Positions 34,274 to 44,528 of a stretch of DNA of 64,000 bases are shown here, piece after piece. The stretch covers positions 1 to 64,000 of the forward strand of contig NZ_AMRI01000004.1 of the NCBI RefSeq assembly GCF_000299915.1. The letters run 5' to 3'. The notes beneath the pieces are model-generated. The model saw only the letters and a program-made list of their open reading frames with translations. It was not told where the DNA came from and ran no database searches. This DNA comes from Gallaecimonas xiamenensis 3-C-1. GTDB taxonomy: Bacteria; Pseudomonadota; Gammaproteobacteria; Enterobacterales; Gallaecimonadaceae. The position numbers were made by a program, and so were the translations under genes. How positions within the stretch are numbered: the first letter of the stretch is position 1; each line of letters starts with the position of its first letter.

Positions 34274-34978
34274 ATGAAACTGACAGTGGAAAAGCGCTTT
34301 AACGACCGCGCCCTGCTGGCAGAGCAGTTGGCCGCCAAAGTGGCCGGCCAGCTGCAAGAAGCCATAGACGCCAGGGGCAAAGCCTCCCTGGTGGTATCCG
34401 GCGGCCGCACGCCCCTGGCCTTTTTCCAGGCCCTGTCCCGCCAGCCCATCACCTGGTCCAAGGTGCTGGTGACCCTGGCCGACGAGCGCTGGGTAGACCT
34501 GGACGACAGCGCCTCCAACGCCGCCCTGGTGCGCCAGCATTTGATTACCGGGCGGGCGGCCAGCGCCCGCTTTGTGGGCCTTAAAACCCCCCACGCCACG
34601 GTGGAAGCAGGCCTGGCCCTGGCCAGCGACTGGCTGGGTGCGCTGCCCCAGCCCCTGGACGTGGTGATCCTCGGCATGGGTAACGACGGCCACACCGCCT
34701 CCCTGTTCCCTGATTGCCCCCATCTGCAAGAAGGCTTGCAGACCCAGGCCAGGCTCATTGCCGCCCACCCGGCCAGCCAACCCCTGGCCCGTATTTCCAT
34801 GAGCCTGTCGGCGCTGCTTAACAGCCGCCAGATCTATCTGCACCTGGAAGGCCAGGACAAGGCCGACACCCTGGCCAAGGCCCTGGCCGGCGGCGACGTG
34901 GCGGCCATGCCCATTCGCGCCATTCTGGGGCAAAAGCAAACCCCGGTAGACGTCTATTTGTACCAGGAGGAAGCATGA
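34274..34978 (+). CDS. pgl: 6-phosphogluconolactonase
   Basis: A 234-residue enzyme of the DevB/Pgl type that hydrolyses the lactone made by Zwf. Motifs: SLVVSGGRTPLAFFQAL, VTLADERWVDLDD and ILGMGNDGHTASLFP. The start follows the zwf stop directly and the end overlaps edd by four bases (ATGA), so the operon is tightly coupled. Confidence 0.95.
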   Translation: MKLTVEKRFNDRALLAEQLAAKVAGQLQEAIDARGKASLVVSGGRTPLAFFQALSRQPITWSKVLVTLADERWVDLDDSASNAALVRQHLITGRAASARFVGLKTPHATVEAGLALASDWLGALPQPLDVVILGMGNDGHTASLFPDCPHLQEGLQTQARLIAAHPASQPLARISMSLSALLNSRQIYLHLEGQDKADTLAKALAGGDVAAMPIRAILGQKQTPVDVYLYQEEA

Positions 34979-36804
34979 ATAAGGTTGTGGCCGAGGTAAC
35001 GGCCCGCATCGAAGGGCGCAGCGCCCAGCACCGCGCCCGCTACCTGGAGCAGGTTGCCAGCCAAAAAGCCGGTGGCGTGCACCGTGCCAGCCTGTCCTGT
35101 GGCAACCTGGCCCACGGTTTTGCCGCCTGTGGCCTGTCCGACAAGGACAGCCTCAAGTCTTTCACCAAGGCCAACGTCGGCATCATCTCCGCCTACAACG
35201 ACATGCTGTCGGCCCACCAGCCCTACGAGGCCTACCCGGCGCTGATTAAAAAGGCGCTGCACGAGGTAGGGTCGGTCGGCCAGTTTGCCGGCGGCGTGCC
35301 GGCCATGTGTGACGGCGTTACCCAGGGCCAGCCGGGTATGGAACTGTCCTTGCTGTCGCGGGACGTTATCGCCATGAGTTCGGCGGTGGGCCTGTCCCAC
35401 AACATGTTTGACGGCGCCCTGATGCTGGGGATCTGCGACAAGATAGTGCCCGGCCTGCTGATGTCGGCGGCCAGCTTTGGCCACCTGCCGTTCGTGTTCG
35501 TGCCCGCCGGCCCCATGCCGTCCGGCATGCCCAACAAGGAAAAGGCCCGCATCCGCGAAGCCTATGCCCAGGGCCAGGTCGACCGCACCGAGCTGCTGCG
35601 CGCCGAGAGCGAGTCCTACCATAGCGCCGGTACCTGTACCTTTTACGGCACCGCCAACTCCAACCAGCTGATGGTGGAAGTGATGGGCATGCAGCTGCCG
35701 GGGTCATCCTTTGTGAACCCCAATACCCAGCTGCGTGACGCCCTCACCGAGGCGTCCGCCAAGCAGGTGACCCGCCTGACCGAGCTGTCCGGCAACTACA
35801 CCCCCTTTAGCGAGATCCTCACCGCCAAGACCCTGGTCAACGCCATGGTGGCGCTGCTGGCTACCGGCGGCTCCACCAACCACACCATGCACCTGGTGGC
35901 CATCGGCCGCGCTGCCGGTATCGACATCAACTGGGACGACTTCGACCAGCTGTCCAAGGTGGTACCGTCGATGACCCGCATCTACCCCAATGGCCAGGCC
36001 GATATCAACCACTTCCAGGCGGCCGGTGGCATGGGCTATCTCATCAAGAGCCTGCGCAAGCTGGGTCTGCTCAACGAAGACGTCAAGACCATAGTAGGGG
36101 AGGGCTTGGACGCCTACGAACTGGAGCCCTGGCTCAACGAAGGCAAGCTCGAGTGGCGCCCCAGCCCCGACAAAAGCCTGGATACCAGCGTGCTGGCCGA
36201 CCCCGAGGCGCCCTTTAGCCCCGAAGGTGGCCTTAAGGTGCTGCACGGCAACCTCGGCCGTGGCGTTATCAAGGTCTCGGCGGTACCGGCGGCCAACACC
36301 GTTATCGAAGCCCCGGCGGTGGTCTTTTCTGACCAAAACCAGCTGGACGCCGCCTTCAAGGCCGGCGACTTAAACCGCGACTGCATCGTGGTGGTGCGCT
36401 TCCAAGGGCCCAAGGCCAACGGCATGCCGGAGCTGCATAAGCTGACGCCGCCCCTCGGCGTATTGCAGGAAAAAGGCTACAAGGTGGCCCTGGTCACCGA
36501 CGGCCGTATGTCCGGCGCGTCCGGCAAGGTGCCCGCCGCTATTCACCTGACCCCCGAAGCCCTGGACAACCCGGTGCTGACCAAGGTGCAGGACGGCGAC
36601 CTTATCCGCCTGGACAGCCATACCGGCGAGCTGACCCTGCTGGTAGACGAGGCGGAGCTGGCCAAGCGCCAGTGCGCCAAGGCCGATCTGCTGCCCAACA
36701 GCATCGGCATGGGCCGTGGCCTTTTCATGAACCTACGACCCCAACTGTGCGGCGCCGAGCAAGGAGCCACCCTGTTCCGCTTTCCCCATGAGGACAACCA
36801 ATGA
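34975..36804 (+). CDS. edd: Phosphogluconate dehydratase (Entner-Doudoroff)
   Basis: A 609-residue IlvD/Edd-family iron-sulfur dehydratase that converts 6-phosphogluconate to 2-keto-3-deoxy-6-phosphogluconate. Conserved features: [17 protein letters not shown], the cluster Cys in [48 protein letters not shown] and [19 protein letters not shown]. The length is typical of Edd (about 603-610). Overlaps pgl by four bases and eda by four bases. Confidence 0.96.
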   Translation: MNKVVAEVTARIEGRSAQHRARYLEQVASQKAGGVHRASLSCGNLAHGFAACGLSDKDSLKSFTKANVGIISAYNDMLSAHQPYEAYPALIKKALHEVGSVGQFAGGVPAMCDGVTQGQPGMELSLLSRDVIAMSSAVGLSHNMFDGALMLGICDKIVPGLLMSAASFGHLPFVFVPAGPMPSGMPNKEKARIREAYAQGQVDRTELLRAESESYHSAGTCTFYGTANSNQLMVEVMGMQLPGSSFVNPNTQLRDALTEASAKQVTRLTELSGNYTPFSEILTAKTLVNAMVALLATGGSTNHTMHLVAIGRAAGIDINWDDFDQLSKVVPSMTRIYPNGQADINHFQAAGGMGYLIKSLRKLGLLNEDVKTIVGEGLDAYELEPWLNEGKLEWRPSPDKSLDTSVLADPEAPFSPEGGLKVLHGNLGRGVIKVSAVPAANTVIEAPAVVFSDQNQLDAAFKAGDLNRDCIVVVRFQGPKANGMPELHKLTPPLGVLQEKGYKVALVTDGRMSGASGKVPAAIHLTPEALDNPVLTKVQDGDLIRLDSHTGELTLLVDEAELAKRQCAKADLLPNSIGMGRGLFMNLRPQLCGAEQGATLFRFPHEDNQ

Positions 36805-37433
36805 CCTGGAACCTAGCACCCCAAGACGTGCTGACCGCCAGCCCGGTAATGCCGGTACTGGTGATAGAAGAGCTTGAGCACGCTGTGCCTCTGGCCCGGG
36901 CCCTGATGGCCGGTGGCGTTAAGGTGCTGGAAGTGACTTTGCGTACCCAGTGCGCCCTGGACGCCATTCGCCTGATCGCCAAGGAACTGCCAGACGCCCT
37001 GGTGGGCGCCGGTACCGTGCTCAACAGCGAAGACTACCAGGCCGCCGTGGCTGCCGGTGCCAAGTTTGTGATAAGCCCCGGCATGACCCCGTCGCTGGTG
37101 CAGGCTGCCCTGGCTGGCCCCGCGCCCCTTATCCCCGGTGTCAGCACCCTGTCCGAAGTGATGACCGGCATGGACATGGGCCTGAGCTACTTCAAGTTCT
37201 TCCCGGCGGAAGCCAGTGGCGGCGCCCCGGCCCTCAAGGCCATGGGTGGCCCCATTCCCCAGGTGAAATTCTGCCCCACCGGTGGCATCAGCGAGCAAAA
37301 TGCCGCCAGCTACCTCAAGCTGCCCAACGTGCTGTGCGTCGGCGGCAGCTGGCTGGCCCCCAAGGGCCTGATTGAGGCCGGTGACTGGGACGGCATTACC
37401 GCCCTGGCCCGCGAGGCCTACAGCCTGAAATAA
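36801..37433 (+). CDS. eda: KDPG aldolase (2-keto-3-deoxy-6-phosphogluconate / 4-hydroxy-2-oxoglutarate)
   Basis: A 210-residue class I aldolase that splits 2-keto-3-deoxy-6-phosphogluconate to pyruvate and glyceraldehyde 3-phosphate. The catalytic elements are [31 protein letters not shown] (Arg, substrate phosphate), the Schiff-base Lys in [14 protein letters not shown] and the KFCPTGGIS block. It ends the operon; a strong terminator begins at its stop codon. Confidence 0.96.
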   Translation: MTWNLAPQDVLTASPVMPVLVIEELEHAVPLARALMAGGVKVLEVTLRTQCALDAIRLIAKELPDALVGAGTVLNSEDYQAAVAAGAKFVISPGMTPSLVQAALAGPAPLIPGVSTLSEVMTGMDMGLSYFKFFPAEASGGAPALKAMGGPIPQVKFCPTGGISEQNAASYLKLPNVLCVGGSWLAPKGLIEAGDWDGITALAREAYSLK

Positions 37434-37457
37434 AAAAGCGCCGAAAGGCGCTTTTTT
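37432..37457 (+). terminator. Intrinsic terminator after eda
   Basis: AAAAAAGCGCC-GAAA-GGCGCTTTTTT overlaps the eda stop and ends the Entner-Doudoroff operon; a GAAA tetraloop stabilises it. Confidence 0.88.
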
Positions 37458-37512
37458 ATTTCTACCGTTATTAAACGCGTAACTTTGCAGCTAGCTGCGG
37501 GCTACCGGTAAT

Positions 37513-38340
37513 TTAAAATTCCCGATTAACTATCCAGGCCGGAATGTAGTCGGTTTCAAAGTTCATTCTATAACCCTTGGCATCCTGGGCGATAACGGCC
37601 AGAGCGGTCAGGGGTAAAGATACCCAGCCAAGGGCTTCTAGTTCATCCTTGGACCAATAGGCTTTGTGCATTGCAACCGCTTCGCGCAGTTCCTGATTAA
37701 ACTCGGCTTCGGCATTGGCAGTAAAAATGCAGCGTACTAATGGCAGTAATGGCGACAAGATATGGTGAGCGTAAGGTAGGCGCATATCATCGATATCGTC
37801 GCAGAGCAAGGCATCTTTCAACAGCGCTGCCATATCCGAGTCTGGAGTGAAGATGCCTTTAAGTACCTTAATCAGGGCTAAATCGAAGCTGTCTGGCTTT
37901 AGGTTGGCGCTGATAAAGGTCGCCTCGCTCACTTGGTTCAAAACGCTAATAGCGTCAAAATCCCGCAACATGACTGCTGCGCAATACACCTTAATCCAGC
38001 TGTCGGTATCGACATAATCGGTCTTGGGCTGGCCGGTCAGCTCAAAAGTGTCGCCATCAATGGTTGCCTGAAATGTTTTGCCCTGGTTCACCATATAGGC
38101 AAAATTGGTGACGCCAAACTCTTTTAAAAGAGAGAGATGCCGAAGAGAGTCGTTATGCGGCCGTCCAAGAATAATGGCGTTACCAAAGCCATCCACTGCT
38201 TCGTTAATGGAACCACCCAGAATCAATCCACCATTCTTTTTTTTAATGGTGTTGATCATGAGTGGGATATCTTCCTCGTAATCAACAAGAGTTTCCTCAG
38301 TGTACTCTGGATGCTTCTCTTTATAATGGCGTTCAATCAT
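37513..38340 (-). CDS. Imm49-like immunity protein
   Basis: A 275-residue soluble protein. The C-terminal GWVSLPLTALAVIAQDAKGY and ETDYIPAWIV stretch matches the Imm49 family found beside polymorphic toxins; MHKAYW and YHILSPLLPLVRC-like helices precede it. It overlaps the toxin gene's stop by eight bases, the usual toxin-then-immunity order. Base composition is visibly A/T-richer than neighbours, consistent with recent acquisition. The ATG at 38340 lacks a strong ribosome site and probably depends on coupling. It should bind and block the toxin's catalytic domain in the cytoplasm. Confidence 0.72.
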   Translation of the reverse strand: MIERHYKEKHPEYTEETLVDYEEDIPLMINTIKKKNGGLILGGSINEAVDGFGNAIILGRPHNDSLRHLSLLKEFGVTNFAYMVNQGKTFQATIDGDTFELTGQPKTDYVDTDSWIKVYCAAVMLRDFDAISVLNQVSEATFISANLKPDSFDLALIKVLKGIFTPDSDMAALLKDALLCDDIDDMRLPYAHHILSPLLPLVRCIFTANAEAEFNQELREAVAMHKAYWSKDELEALGWVSLPLTALAVIAQDAKGYRMNFETDYIPAWIVNREF

Positions 38341-39646
38341 TTCGTACTTCCTTTCTTAAGGATGGTTCGTTGCTGAATTTAATCAGCTTTGCAGAGGGCT
38401 TAAGGGAACCATCCGACTCTAGCCTTTGACTGATTAGGATGGAGTGTATTTTATCATCAACGCGTTTAGCTCTTTTTAATACTTTCATACCATCACTAAG
38501 CCCTTTCATCTCATTGGGGGTCTTTCCTGCATTCAAGGCTTTTTTATAGATCTTATGCATATTCGCAATAACACTATCACAGTATTCGGGCGATCCTTGT
38601 TGAGCTTGCCTACGACACAGAGCTTTCCTGCTGCCTAGTGTTGATGCCCCCCCTTTGGCCTCGACGACGAGCACTTCACCGGTATTCTTGTTGCTATAGA
38701 CCAGATCAAATTGCCCCTGCTCTCCCTTGCCGGGCAGTTTGAAGTCAACCAGCTCTTCAAAGTCAGGATACTCTTTAGCCATAACCAGGCGGGCTGACGT
38801 GACACCGATGGCGGCACTGAAATTGACCATACGTTGGTTGGCTGCCTTTTCAGCTTCCTCATCACCTTTCGCGATAGCTCTCAGTTTGGCTAATTGGGCT
38901 CGCTTACGCTGGGCCTCCAGTATCTTCAGCTCTTTGGTGTGGGTAAAGGTTATTTCGCTGGTGCTGATTGGCTTCGCCTCGATTTGCGGCGTGTTCGTGG
39001 TGTTGATATTGCGAAGGTGCCCTGTTTCAGGATGCTGGCGCATACCTTCATCGTAATATTCTGGCAATTTATCGGCGATGGTGGTGTTAGGGTAGCGCGC
39101 GGTATAGTCGCTGATAAATTGTTCTTTGCTGACATTCTTCCAGTCGCTAGGCTCCTCTGCCTCTGCCTCTGCCTCTGCCTCTGCCTCTGCCTCTGCCTCG
39201 CTTTCGGCAGTGCGGGCGGCGACTTGTTGTTCCTGGGCGGTACTGGCCTGTTGGGTCTGCTGTCTCGGGGTGTCGTTGGCGGCGGCGGTAGTTGAATTGC
39301 TGGCCGCTGCGGTGCTTGGGGCATGGGTCTTTAAGGCGGTCTCCAGGCCGCTGGCAACCTGGAATACGCACAGTTCGCCCCTTTCCAAGGCCTGTACGAG
39401 TTGGTGTTCTGCCGAGTTGCCGCCGCAGTTGCGTAGCGGCGATGCAGAGTGGGTGAGGTTATCCCAGAAGTTCAACAGCGCATGGCGCCCGGAGAGGGTT
39501 AACCTGTCCAGCAACTGGGCAAAATCGCCCTGGGCTGAACTATTCCCTTCTGTATAGAGCAACAGATCAGGGTGGTTGCGGGGCACGAACACATAGACGC
39601 CATTCAAGGCATCCGTTACTTCCAAGGTATCAAAACTCAAGTGCAT
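38333..39646 (-). CDS. Putative polymorphic toxin with PD-(D/E)xK-like nuclease domain
   Basis: A 437-residue protein. Residues 1-110 are an unrecognised N-terminal domain; 110-145 are an A/S/T/Q-rich linker; 150-164 are an EA dipeptide repeat; 170-300 are mostly helical. The C-terminal part holds Asp314 and Glu329-x-Lys331 (GQFDLVYSNKN...LVVEAKGG), the D-...-E-x-K pattern of restriction-endonuclease-like nucleases. A basic C-terminus follows. No signal peptide, VgrG or PAAR domain is seen, so how it is delivered is not known. It is followed by an overlapping Imm49-like gene. AGGAG lies before the ATG. GC content is lower than the flanks. Confidence 0.68.
   Translation of the reverse strand: MHLSFDTLEVTDALNGVYVFVPRNHPDLLLYTEGNSSAQGDFAQLLDRLTLSGRHALLNFWDNLTHSASPLRNCGGNSAEHQLVQALERGELCVFQVASGLETALKTHAPSTAAASNSTTAAANDTPRQQTQQASTAQEQQVAARTAESEAEAEAEAEAEAEAEEPSDWKNVSKEQFISDYTARYPNTTIADKLPEYYDEGMRQHPETGHLRNINTTNTPQIEAKPISTSEITFTHTKELKILEAQRKRAQLAKLRAIAKGDEEAEKAANQRMVNFSAAIGVTSARLVMAKEYPDFEELVDFKLPGKGEQGQFDLVYSNKNTGEVLVVEAKGGASTLGSRKALCRRQAQQGSPEYCDSVIANMHKIYKKALNAGKTPNEMKGLSDGMKVLKRAKRVDDKIHSILISQRLESDGSLKPSAKLIKFSNEPSLRKEVRND
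39155..39199. repeat. Hexanucleotide tandem repeat (CTCTGC)7
   Basis: Seven perfect CTCTGC units and half of an eighth, inside the toxin gene. Read on the coding strand each unit encodes Ala-Glu. Because the unit is a multiple of three, slippage would lengthen or shorten the linker without breaking the frame. Confidence 0.95.
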
Positions 39647-39759
39647 CCTTGCACTCCTGCGAGATTAAATCGGCAAGAAGCTATCGTCCTTTGCTCATGG
39701 GTGACAGGGCGCTTCAGTCTTTATTGATATTAGTGGTGCCAGTCACTGTTTTAGGGTTA

Positions 39760-40995
39760 TCACTCATATCTTAGGGCGTCGATGGGGTGCAGGTTGGCGG
39801 CCTTGATGGCCGGCAATATCCCAAACAGCACGCCGACAAAGGCGGAAAAGCTAAGGGACAGGGCTATGGCCCACCAAGGCACGGTAGCCGCCGGCATGCC
39901 GGGGATCATGGCGGTTACAGCCAGGGCCAGACCATAACCCAATGCCAGGCCTATCATGCCTCCCAAGAGGCACAGCAGCACCGCCTCGGCCAGGAACTGC
40001 CAGAGGATATGGGCGCGGGTGGCGCCAAGGGCTTTTAAGATACCAATTTCGCGGGTGCGCTCGGTGACCGACACCAGCATGATGTTCATAATGCCGATGC
40101 CGCCCACCAGCAACGACACTCCCACCACGCCCGCTGCCACCAGGGTGGTGGTGTTGGTGATGGCGCCGATGCGCTCCTGCATCTGTTTGGCCGTTTGCAG
40201 TTCGAAGTCGTCGGGGGCGTCCTTGGCCAGGCCATGGTTACGCCGTAAAACCCTTTTCAGCTGCTCCACCACCTTGTCCTGCTGACCAAGATCGGTGATC
40301 GCCATGGAGATGTTGAGGTTGGGGGTGGACACAAAGCCTTGCAGGGCCCGGGCGGTAGAGTAGGGGATCAGGATCTGGTCGTCCTGGTCGAAGCCAAAAA
40401 ACTTACCCCGTTCTTCCAAAACCCCTATCACCTTGAACCACTCCTGGCCCAGCTGCAGGTATTGACCTATGGGATCGCCCACGATTTTGAGGTTGCTGAC
40501 CACGGTTTTGCCCAGCACCGTTACCCGGCGACGGGATTGCTCGTCGCTTTTGGAGAAAAAGCGGCCCTTGTCGGTATAGGCCCCGTACAGATCGGCGTAG
40601 GCGTAGCCGACTCCGGCGGCAATGGCGCTGGCCTTGCGCCCTTGGTAACTCAAGGTGCTGAGGGTACCCACCAAAGGGGTGGAAACCGTGACATTGGCAA
40701 CCCCGGAGACGCTGCCTCTGATGCTGTCCACGTCTTCTTCGCGCAGCCGGGCAAAGTTGCCGGTGATCTGATCTTTAAGGGGGGTATAGGGGCTGATGGA
40801 CAGCACATTGGTACCCATTCCGGCCAGTTGCTTGTCGATGCTGGCCGTCAGCCCTTGGACCACAGCTACCACGGCGATAACCGAGGCGATACCGATAACG
40901 ATACCCAAGGTCGTGAGCACAGAGCGCATGCCGTGGGCACGGATGGCGCCGACCGCAGCCCGCAGGCTTTCTGCCAGTATGGCGTTGTTAGACAA
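39760..40995 (-). CDS. MacB-like ABC transporter permease
   Basis: A 411-residue protein with one N-terminal transmembrane helix ([22 protein letters not shown]), a large periplasmic MacB_PCD domain (about residues 55-270, with [10 protein letters not shown]-like and YADLYG segments) and three C-terminal helices with the FtsX motif ([28 protein letters not shown]). Such permeases are mechanotransmitters for export. TTG 40995 is preferred because AGGAGAG is correctly spaced, with an eight-base overlap of the ATPase gene. It has no fused ATPase, unlike E. coli MacB. Last gene of the operon. Confidence 0.88.
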   Translation of the reverse strand: MSNNAILAESLRAAVGAIRAHGMRSVLTTLGIVIGIASVIAVVAVVQGLTASIDKQLAGMGTNVLSISPYTPLKDQITGNFARLREEDVDSIRGSVSGVANVTVSTPLVGTLSTLSYQGRKASAIAAGVGYAYADLYGAYTDKGRFFSKSDEQSRRRVTVLGKTVVSNLKIVGDPIGQYLQLGQEWFKVIGVLEERGKFFGFDQDDQILIPYSTARALQGFVSTPNLNISMAITDLGQQDKVVEQLKRVLRRNHGLAKDAPDDFELQTAKQMQERIGAITNTTTLVAAGVVGVSLLVGGIGIMNIMLVSVTERTREIGILKALGATRAHILWQFLAEAVLLCLLGGMIGLALGYGLALAVTAMIPGMPAATVPWWAIALSLSFSAFVGVLFGILPAIKAANLHPIDALRYE

Positions 40996-41695
40996 GGCGG
41001 CTCTCCTGCCCGGCAACTAGGCTGTCGCTGGTGATAACACCGTCCATGACCCTTACCACCCGCCGGCAATGGTTGGCGATGTCCTGCTCGTGGGTGACGA
41101 CGACGATGGTTTGCCCTTCGCCGTGCAGCTCGTCGAACAGGGCCATGATGTCGCGGGTGGTTTGGGAGTCCAGGTTACCGGTAGGCTCGTCGGCCAGCAG
41201 GATAGAGGGCCGGGTCACCAGGGCCCGGGCTATGGCCACCCGCTGGCGCTGGCCGCCGGACAATTGGTTGGGCCTGTGGTTGGCCCGGTCAGCCAGGCCT
41301 ACCTTGGCCAGGGCCTCCAGGGCCCGCTGGCGCCGCTCTTTGAGGCTAAAACCCTGGTAGACCAGCGGCTGGGCCACGTTATCCAGGGCGCTGGCCCGGG
41401 GCAGCAGGTTAAAGCTTTGGAAGATAAAGCCAATCTGGTGATTGCGTACCCGGGCCAGCTGGCTTTGGGGCAGGGTGGCCACATCTTCCCCGGCCAGCCA
41501 ATAGTGGCCCTCGCTGGGGACGTCCAGGCAACCGAGGATATTGAGCAGGGTCGACTTGCCTGAGCCGGAGGGGCCGATAATGGCCAGATAGTCGTTGCGG
41601 CCTATGGTCAAGTCGATGCCCCTGAGGGCCCAGAACGGTTCGCCGGCCATCACGAAGGCTTTTTTGATGGCCTCAAGGCAAATGACATCAGTCAT
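40988..41695 (-). CDS. MacB/LolD-type ABC transporter ATP-binding protein
   Basis: A 235-residue ATPase with Walker [10 protein letters not shown] (residues 41-49), Q-loop [10 protein letters not shown], signature [15 protein letters not shown], Walker [13 protein letters not shown] and the H-loop VVTHEQ. It powers the adjacent permease. It overlaps the HlyD gene by eight bases and the permease by eight bases, so the three are one operon. Confidence 0.92.
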   Translation of the reverse strand: MTDVICLEAIKKAFVMAGEPFWALRGIDLTIGRNDYLAIIGPSGSGKSTLLNILGCLDVPSEGHYWLAGEDVATLPQSQLARVRNHQIGFIFQSFNLLPRASALDNVAQPLVYQGFSLKERRQRALEALAKVGLADRANHRPNQLSGGQRQRVAIARALVTRPSILLADEPTGNLDSQTTRDIMALFDELHGEGQTIVVVTHEQDIANHCRRVVRVMDGVITSDSLVAGQESRLV

Positions 41696-42833
41696 TGGCT
41701 ACGACCCTGTCACCGTCTTTAAGGTTGCGCAGCACCCTGGCCGGGCCCCTGACCAGTTCGGCGCCGGCGTCCAGGCCGCTGGCGATGGCCTGCTGGGTGT
41801 CGTCGGACATACCCAGGGTCACGTCTTGACGCTGGGCCTGGCCGTTGTCGACCCGCATCACGAAGGGCTTGTCGTCCTCGTCGTAACGCACCGCTTCGAT
41901 GGGCACCAGCAGTACGTCGGAAGCGGTTTCGGTGTAGATCTCGGCCCTACAGCTCATGCCGGGCCTGATGGCCTTGTCTTTCAGGTCCGACAGCAGAATC
42001 TTGACGGTAAAGCTCATGCCCTGGCGCCCCGGTGCCTGGCGGGCCGTGGTGGCAATGGACTGCACCTGGCCGCTCAAGGGCGTGTCGGGAAAGGCAACGG
42101 CGAAAATGTCGGCGTCTTGCCCTTCCTTAACTCCGGCAATATCGGCTTCGTCCACTTCTACCTCGGTGAGGATGGCGGAGGTGTCGGCCAGGGTCATCAG
42201 GCTGGAGCCGATGATGTTGGTGGTGCCGGGAATAACCGTTTCCCCTTCCTTGACGTCCACTGCCGTAACCACCCCGTCCATGGGCGCTACGAAGCGGGTC
42301 TTGGCCAGCAGTTCCTTGACCCTGTCCAGGTCTGCCTGGGCCTGGTTAAGGGCCTGCTCACGGGTCTGCAGGTCAATCTCTGCCAGGGTAAGATCCGACT
42401 TGGCGGTCTCGAAGGAGTCGGTGTCCAGCAGCCCCTTGGCGTGCAGGGCCACCTTACGGGCCACCTGGGCCTTGAGGGTCTGCAGGTAACTTCTCTGGCG
42501 CTCTATGGCAATGCGGCTTTGATTGACCAAGGCGGTTTGGGCGTCGACCTGGGCCTGGTAACTTTGGGGATCAAGGGCAATAAGCAGGTCCCCTTTATGG
42601 ACCTGGTCCCCTTCTTCCACCAGTACCTTTTTCACTACCCCCGACACTTCCGAGCGCAGCTGCACCTGTTCGCGATAGGCCAGCTTGCCGGAGGCCAGCA
42701 CCGAGCGTTTCAAATCGCCCTTTTCGGCAGCGACCTGGTCCACCGACACCCCGGCCGGGCCCCTGGCCACCTTGGCCCAGACCAGCAGGGCGCCAATGGC
42801 CAGGATGCCAAGGCCGATCAGTAGACGCTTCAT
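41688..42833 (-). CDS. HlyD/MacA-like periplasmic adaptor protein
   Basis: A 381-residue adaptor anchored by an N-terminal helix ([17 protein letters not shown]). The lipoyl-like half-motifs ([20 protein letters not shown] and [20 protein letters not shown]) flank a coiled-coil hairpin at about residues 95-190. A beta-barrel domain follows ([20 protein letters not shown]). It links the MacB-like permease to an outer-membrane channel, probably TolC, which is not encoded here. The next gene upstream is the YIP1 protein, four bases away. Confidence 0.9.
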   Translation of the reverse strand: MKRLLIGLGILAIGALLVWAKVARGPAGVSVDQVAAEKGDLKRSVLASGKLAYREQVQLRSEVSGVVKKVLVEEGDQVHKGDLLIALDPQSYQAQVDAQTALVNQSRIAIERQRSYLQTLKAQVARKVALHAKGLLDTDSFETAKSDLTLAEIDLQTREQALNQAQADLDRVKELLAKTRFVAPMDGVVTAVDVKEGETVIPGTTNIIGSSLMTLADTSAILTEVEVDEADIAGVKEGQDADIFAVAFPDTPLSGQVQSIATTARQAPGRQGMSFTVKILLSDLKDKAIRPGMSCRAEIYTETASDVLLVPIEAVRYDEDDKPFVMRVDNGQAQRQDVTLGMSDDTQQAIASGLDAGAELVRGPARVLRNLKDGDRVVAND

Positions 42834-42837
42834 GGCC

Positions 42838-43539
42838 TCAACCTTTGATGAGGTTGATAACAGCCCAGCCGCCGTATACCACGGCAGGGAACAGCAGGGC
42901 GATAGTCCAGGCGCGGGCCTTGTCGATTTGGGTCCACAGTTGGATACCCAGGGCGGTCAGCACTGTGGTCCAGACGGTAAAGAGGCTCAGGGTACTGGCA
43001 AAGTTGAACCAGTTATCCCCTTGGCTCAGGCCCAGCAGGGCATTGAGGGTCAACAGCCCCAGTTGGCTTTGGTCTGGTACGGTGCTGGACGCCATTACCA
43101 CCACAAAGCCCAGCAGGCTGGCGAGGATCTCCGGCAGGTGCGCCCACAGGCTCAGGGCCCACCAATCGGGGAAACCATGGGTGTTGTTGGGGTCCACTTT
43201 GGTGGCAAACATCAGGTAGAGACCGTGCAGGGTCAGTACTATCAGGTTGACCAAGGTGATCATCAGGGTGGTGGTGACCGTCATGCTCATGGGGGTAAAG
43301 AAGGCGGCAGCCTGTTCACGCTCGGCCGGGCTCACATCGCCCATGGCGGCCAGCATCTGGCCCTTGATCACCTCAAAATCATTGCCCAGGAAGTAGTAGG
43401 CCATGAAAAGGGCAGGGATCAGCGCATACAGAACAAAGGCCAGGAATGACCAACCTCTGTTCTTGTCTACCCCGACCAAGGCGCGGCTGGGCGCCACAAA
43501 AATATCGATAACGGCCCCGAAAACAGAAGAACTTTGCAT
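42838..43539 (-). CDS. YIP1-family membrane protein
   Basis: A 233-residue inner-membrane protein with five hydrophobic segments. An N-terminal amphipathic part (VFGAVIDIFVAPSRALVGVD) resembles the usual YIP1/DUF1282 opening. Then GWSFLAFVLYALIPALFMAYYF, the MTVTTTLMITLVNLIVLTL helix, and a C-terminal YGGWAVINLIKG. I chose ATG 43539, with AAGGGA just upstream. It is first in an operon with the adaptor and MacAB-like genes, which suggests a role in that export system; function unknown. Confidence 0.82.
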   Translation of the reverse strand: MQSSSVFGAVIDIFVAPSRALVGVDKNRGWSFLAFVLYALIPALFMAYYFLGNDFEVIKGQMLAAMGDVSPAEREQAAAFFTPMSMTVTTTLMITLVNLIVLTLHGLYLMFATKVDPNNTHGFPDWWALSLWAHLPEILASLLGFVVVMASSTVPDQSQLGLLTLNALLGLSQGDNWFNFASTLSLFTVWTTVLTALGIQLWTQIDKARAWTIALLFPAVVYGGWAVINLIKG

Positions 43540-43745
43540 AGCTATCCCTTTTGTCATTGTTTCCGGCACCCAAGCCACAGGCCTGCCGGCGTTCCCAAAG
43601 CTAGAAGTGTCCTGGCAGCCAAGCTGAGCTGTCAAGAGATTGACTCAAGATGTTTACAAGTTGTTACAAAGCGCCCATCGTTGGCATGGTGCAGATAAGA
43701 TGTTGAAAAGCGATGATAATGGCAGGCCCAATCCAGGAGCAAAGG

Positions 43746-44528
43746 ATGATTGAGGTAAAAGGACTGGCAAAGCGATTTGCCGTAACGGACCCCAAGAAGC
43801 TGACCGAAGAAGAAAAAGCCGATCCCCGTCTGCAGGGGCGTTTTTTTCACTCGGTTCGGCAAGTGGAATTTAGCTGCCAGCAAGGGGAGGTCTTGGCCCT
43901 GCTTGGCCCCAACGGCGCCGGTAAAACCACCACACTGCGCATGCTGAGCTCTGCCATCAAGCCCGACGCCGGCACCATTGAAATTGGCGGCATCGACGTG
44001 GTGCGCGACCCGGCCGCCGCCCGCAAGAAAATCGGCTTTTTGTCCTCCAGCACCGGCCTTTACGGCCGCCTGACCGCCATGGAAAACGTCGCCTACTTCG
44101 GCCGCATGCATGGCCTGGAAGGAGAAGCCCTTGCCGAGCGTATGGACAGCCTGTTCAGCCTGTTGGACATGAAGTCCTTCTTGCACCGCCGGGCAGAGCA
44201 GATGTCGTCCGGCATGAAGCAGCGCACCTCCATCGCCCGGGCCCTGGTCCATAACCCCCAGGTGGTGATCCTCGACGAGCCCACCACCGGCCTGGATATC
44301 ATGGCCACCGAGACGGTGCTGTCGGTGGTGCGCCACCTGAAAAGCCAAGGGGTGCCGGTGATCTTCTCCACCCATCATCTGGACGAAGTGGCGGCCCTTT
44401 GTGACCGGGTAGCGGTTATCGACAGGGGTGAGACGGTATTTAACGACAGCCTGGCCCAGTTTGCGGCCCTCAATGGCGACCTGCGCCAGGCCCTGCTGAC
44501 CCTGGTGATGAGCAAGGAGGCGGCCTGA
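43746..44528 (+). CDS. natA: NatA-like ABC transporter ATP-binding protein
   Basis: A 260-residue ATPase. Walker A is [11 protein letters not shown], then [17 protein letters not shown], signature [15 protein letters not shown], Walker [13 protein letters not shown] and H-loop STHHLDEV. The insertion near residues 15-35 ([17 protein letters not shown]) and the following permease match the sodium-export NatAB type. ATG 43746 is preceded by AGGAG. It overlaps the permease by one base. The unit is divergent from the YIP1 operon with about 205 bases between. Confidence 0.88.
   Translation: MIEVKGLAKRFAVTDPKKLTEEEKADPRLQGRFFHSVRQVEFSCQQGEVLALLGPNGAGKTTTLRMLSSAIKPDAGTIEIGGIDVVRDPAAARKKIGFLSSSTGLYGRLTAMENVAYFGRMHGLEGEALAERMDSLFSLLDMKSFLHRRAEQMSSGMKQRTSIARALVHNPQVVILDEPTTGLDIMATETVLSVVRHLKSQGVPVIFSTHHLDEVAALCDRVAVIDRGETVFNDSLAQFAALNGDLRQALLTLVMSKEAA

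Noticed and set aside
33077-34939. Long open frame (620 codons) on the minus strand
   Set aside because: Antisense to zwf and pgl; composition (H, Q, G, V) is that of a shadow, and both sense genes are certain.
39155-39199. Tandem repeat as a CRISPR array
   Set aside because: Units are six bases with no spacers and lie in frame inside a coding gene.
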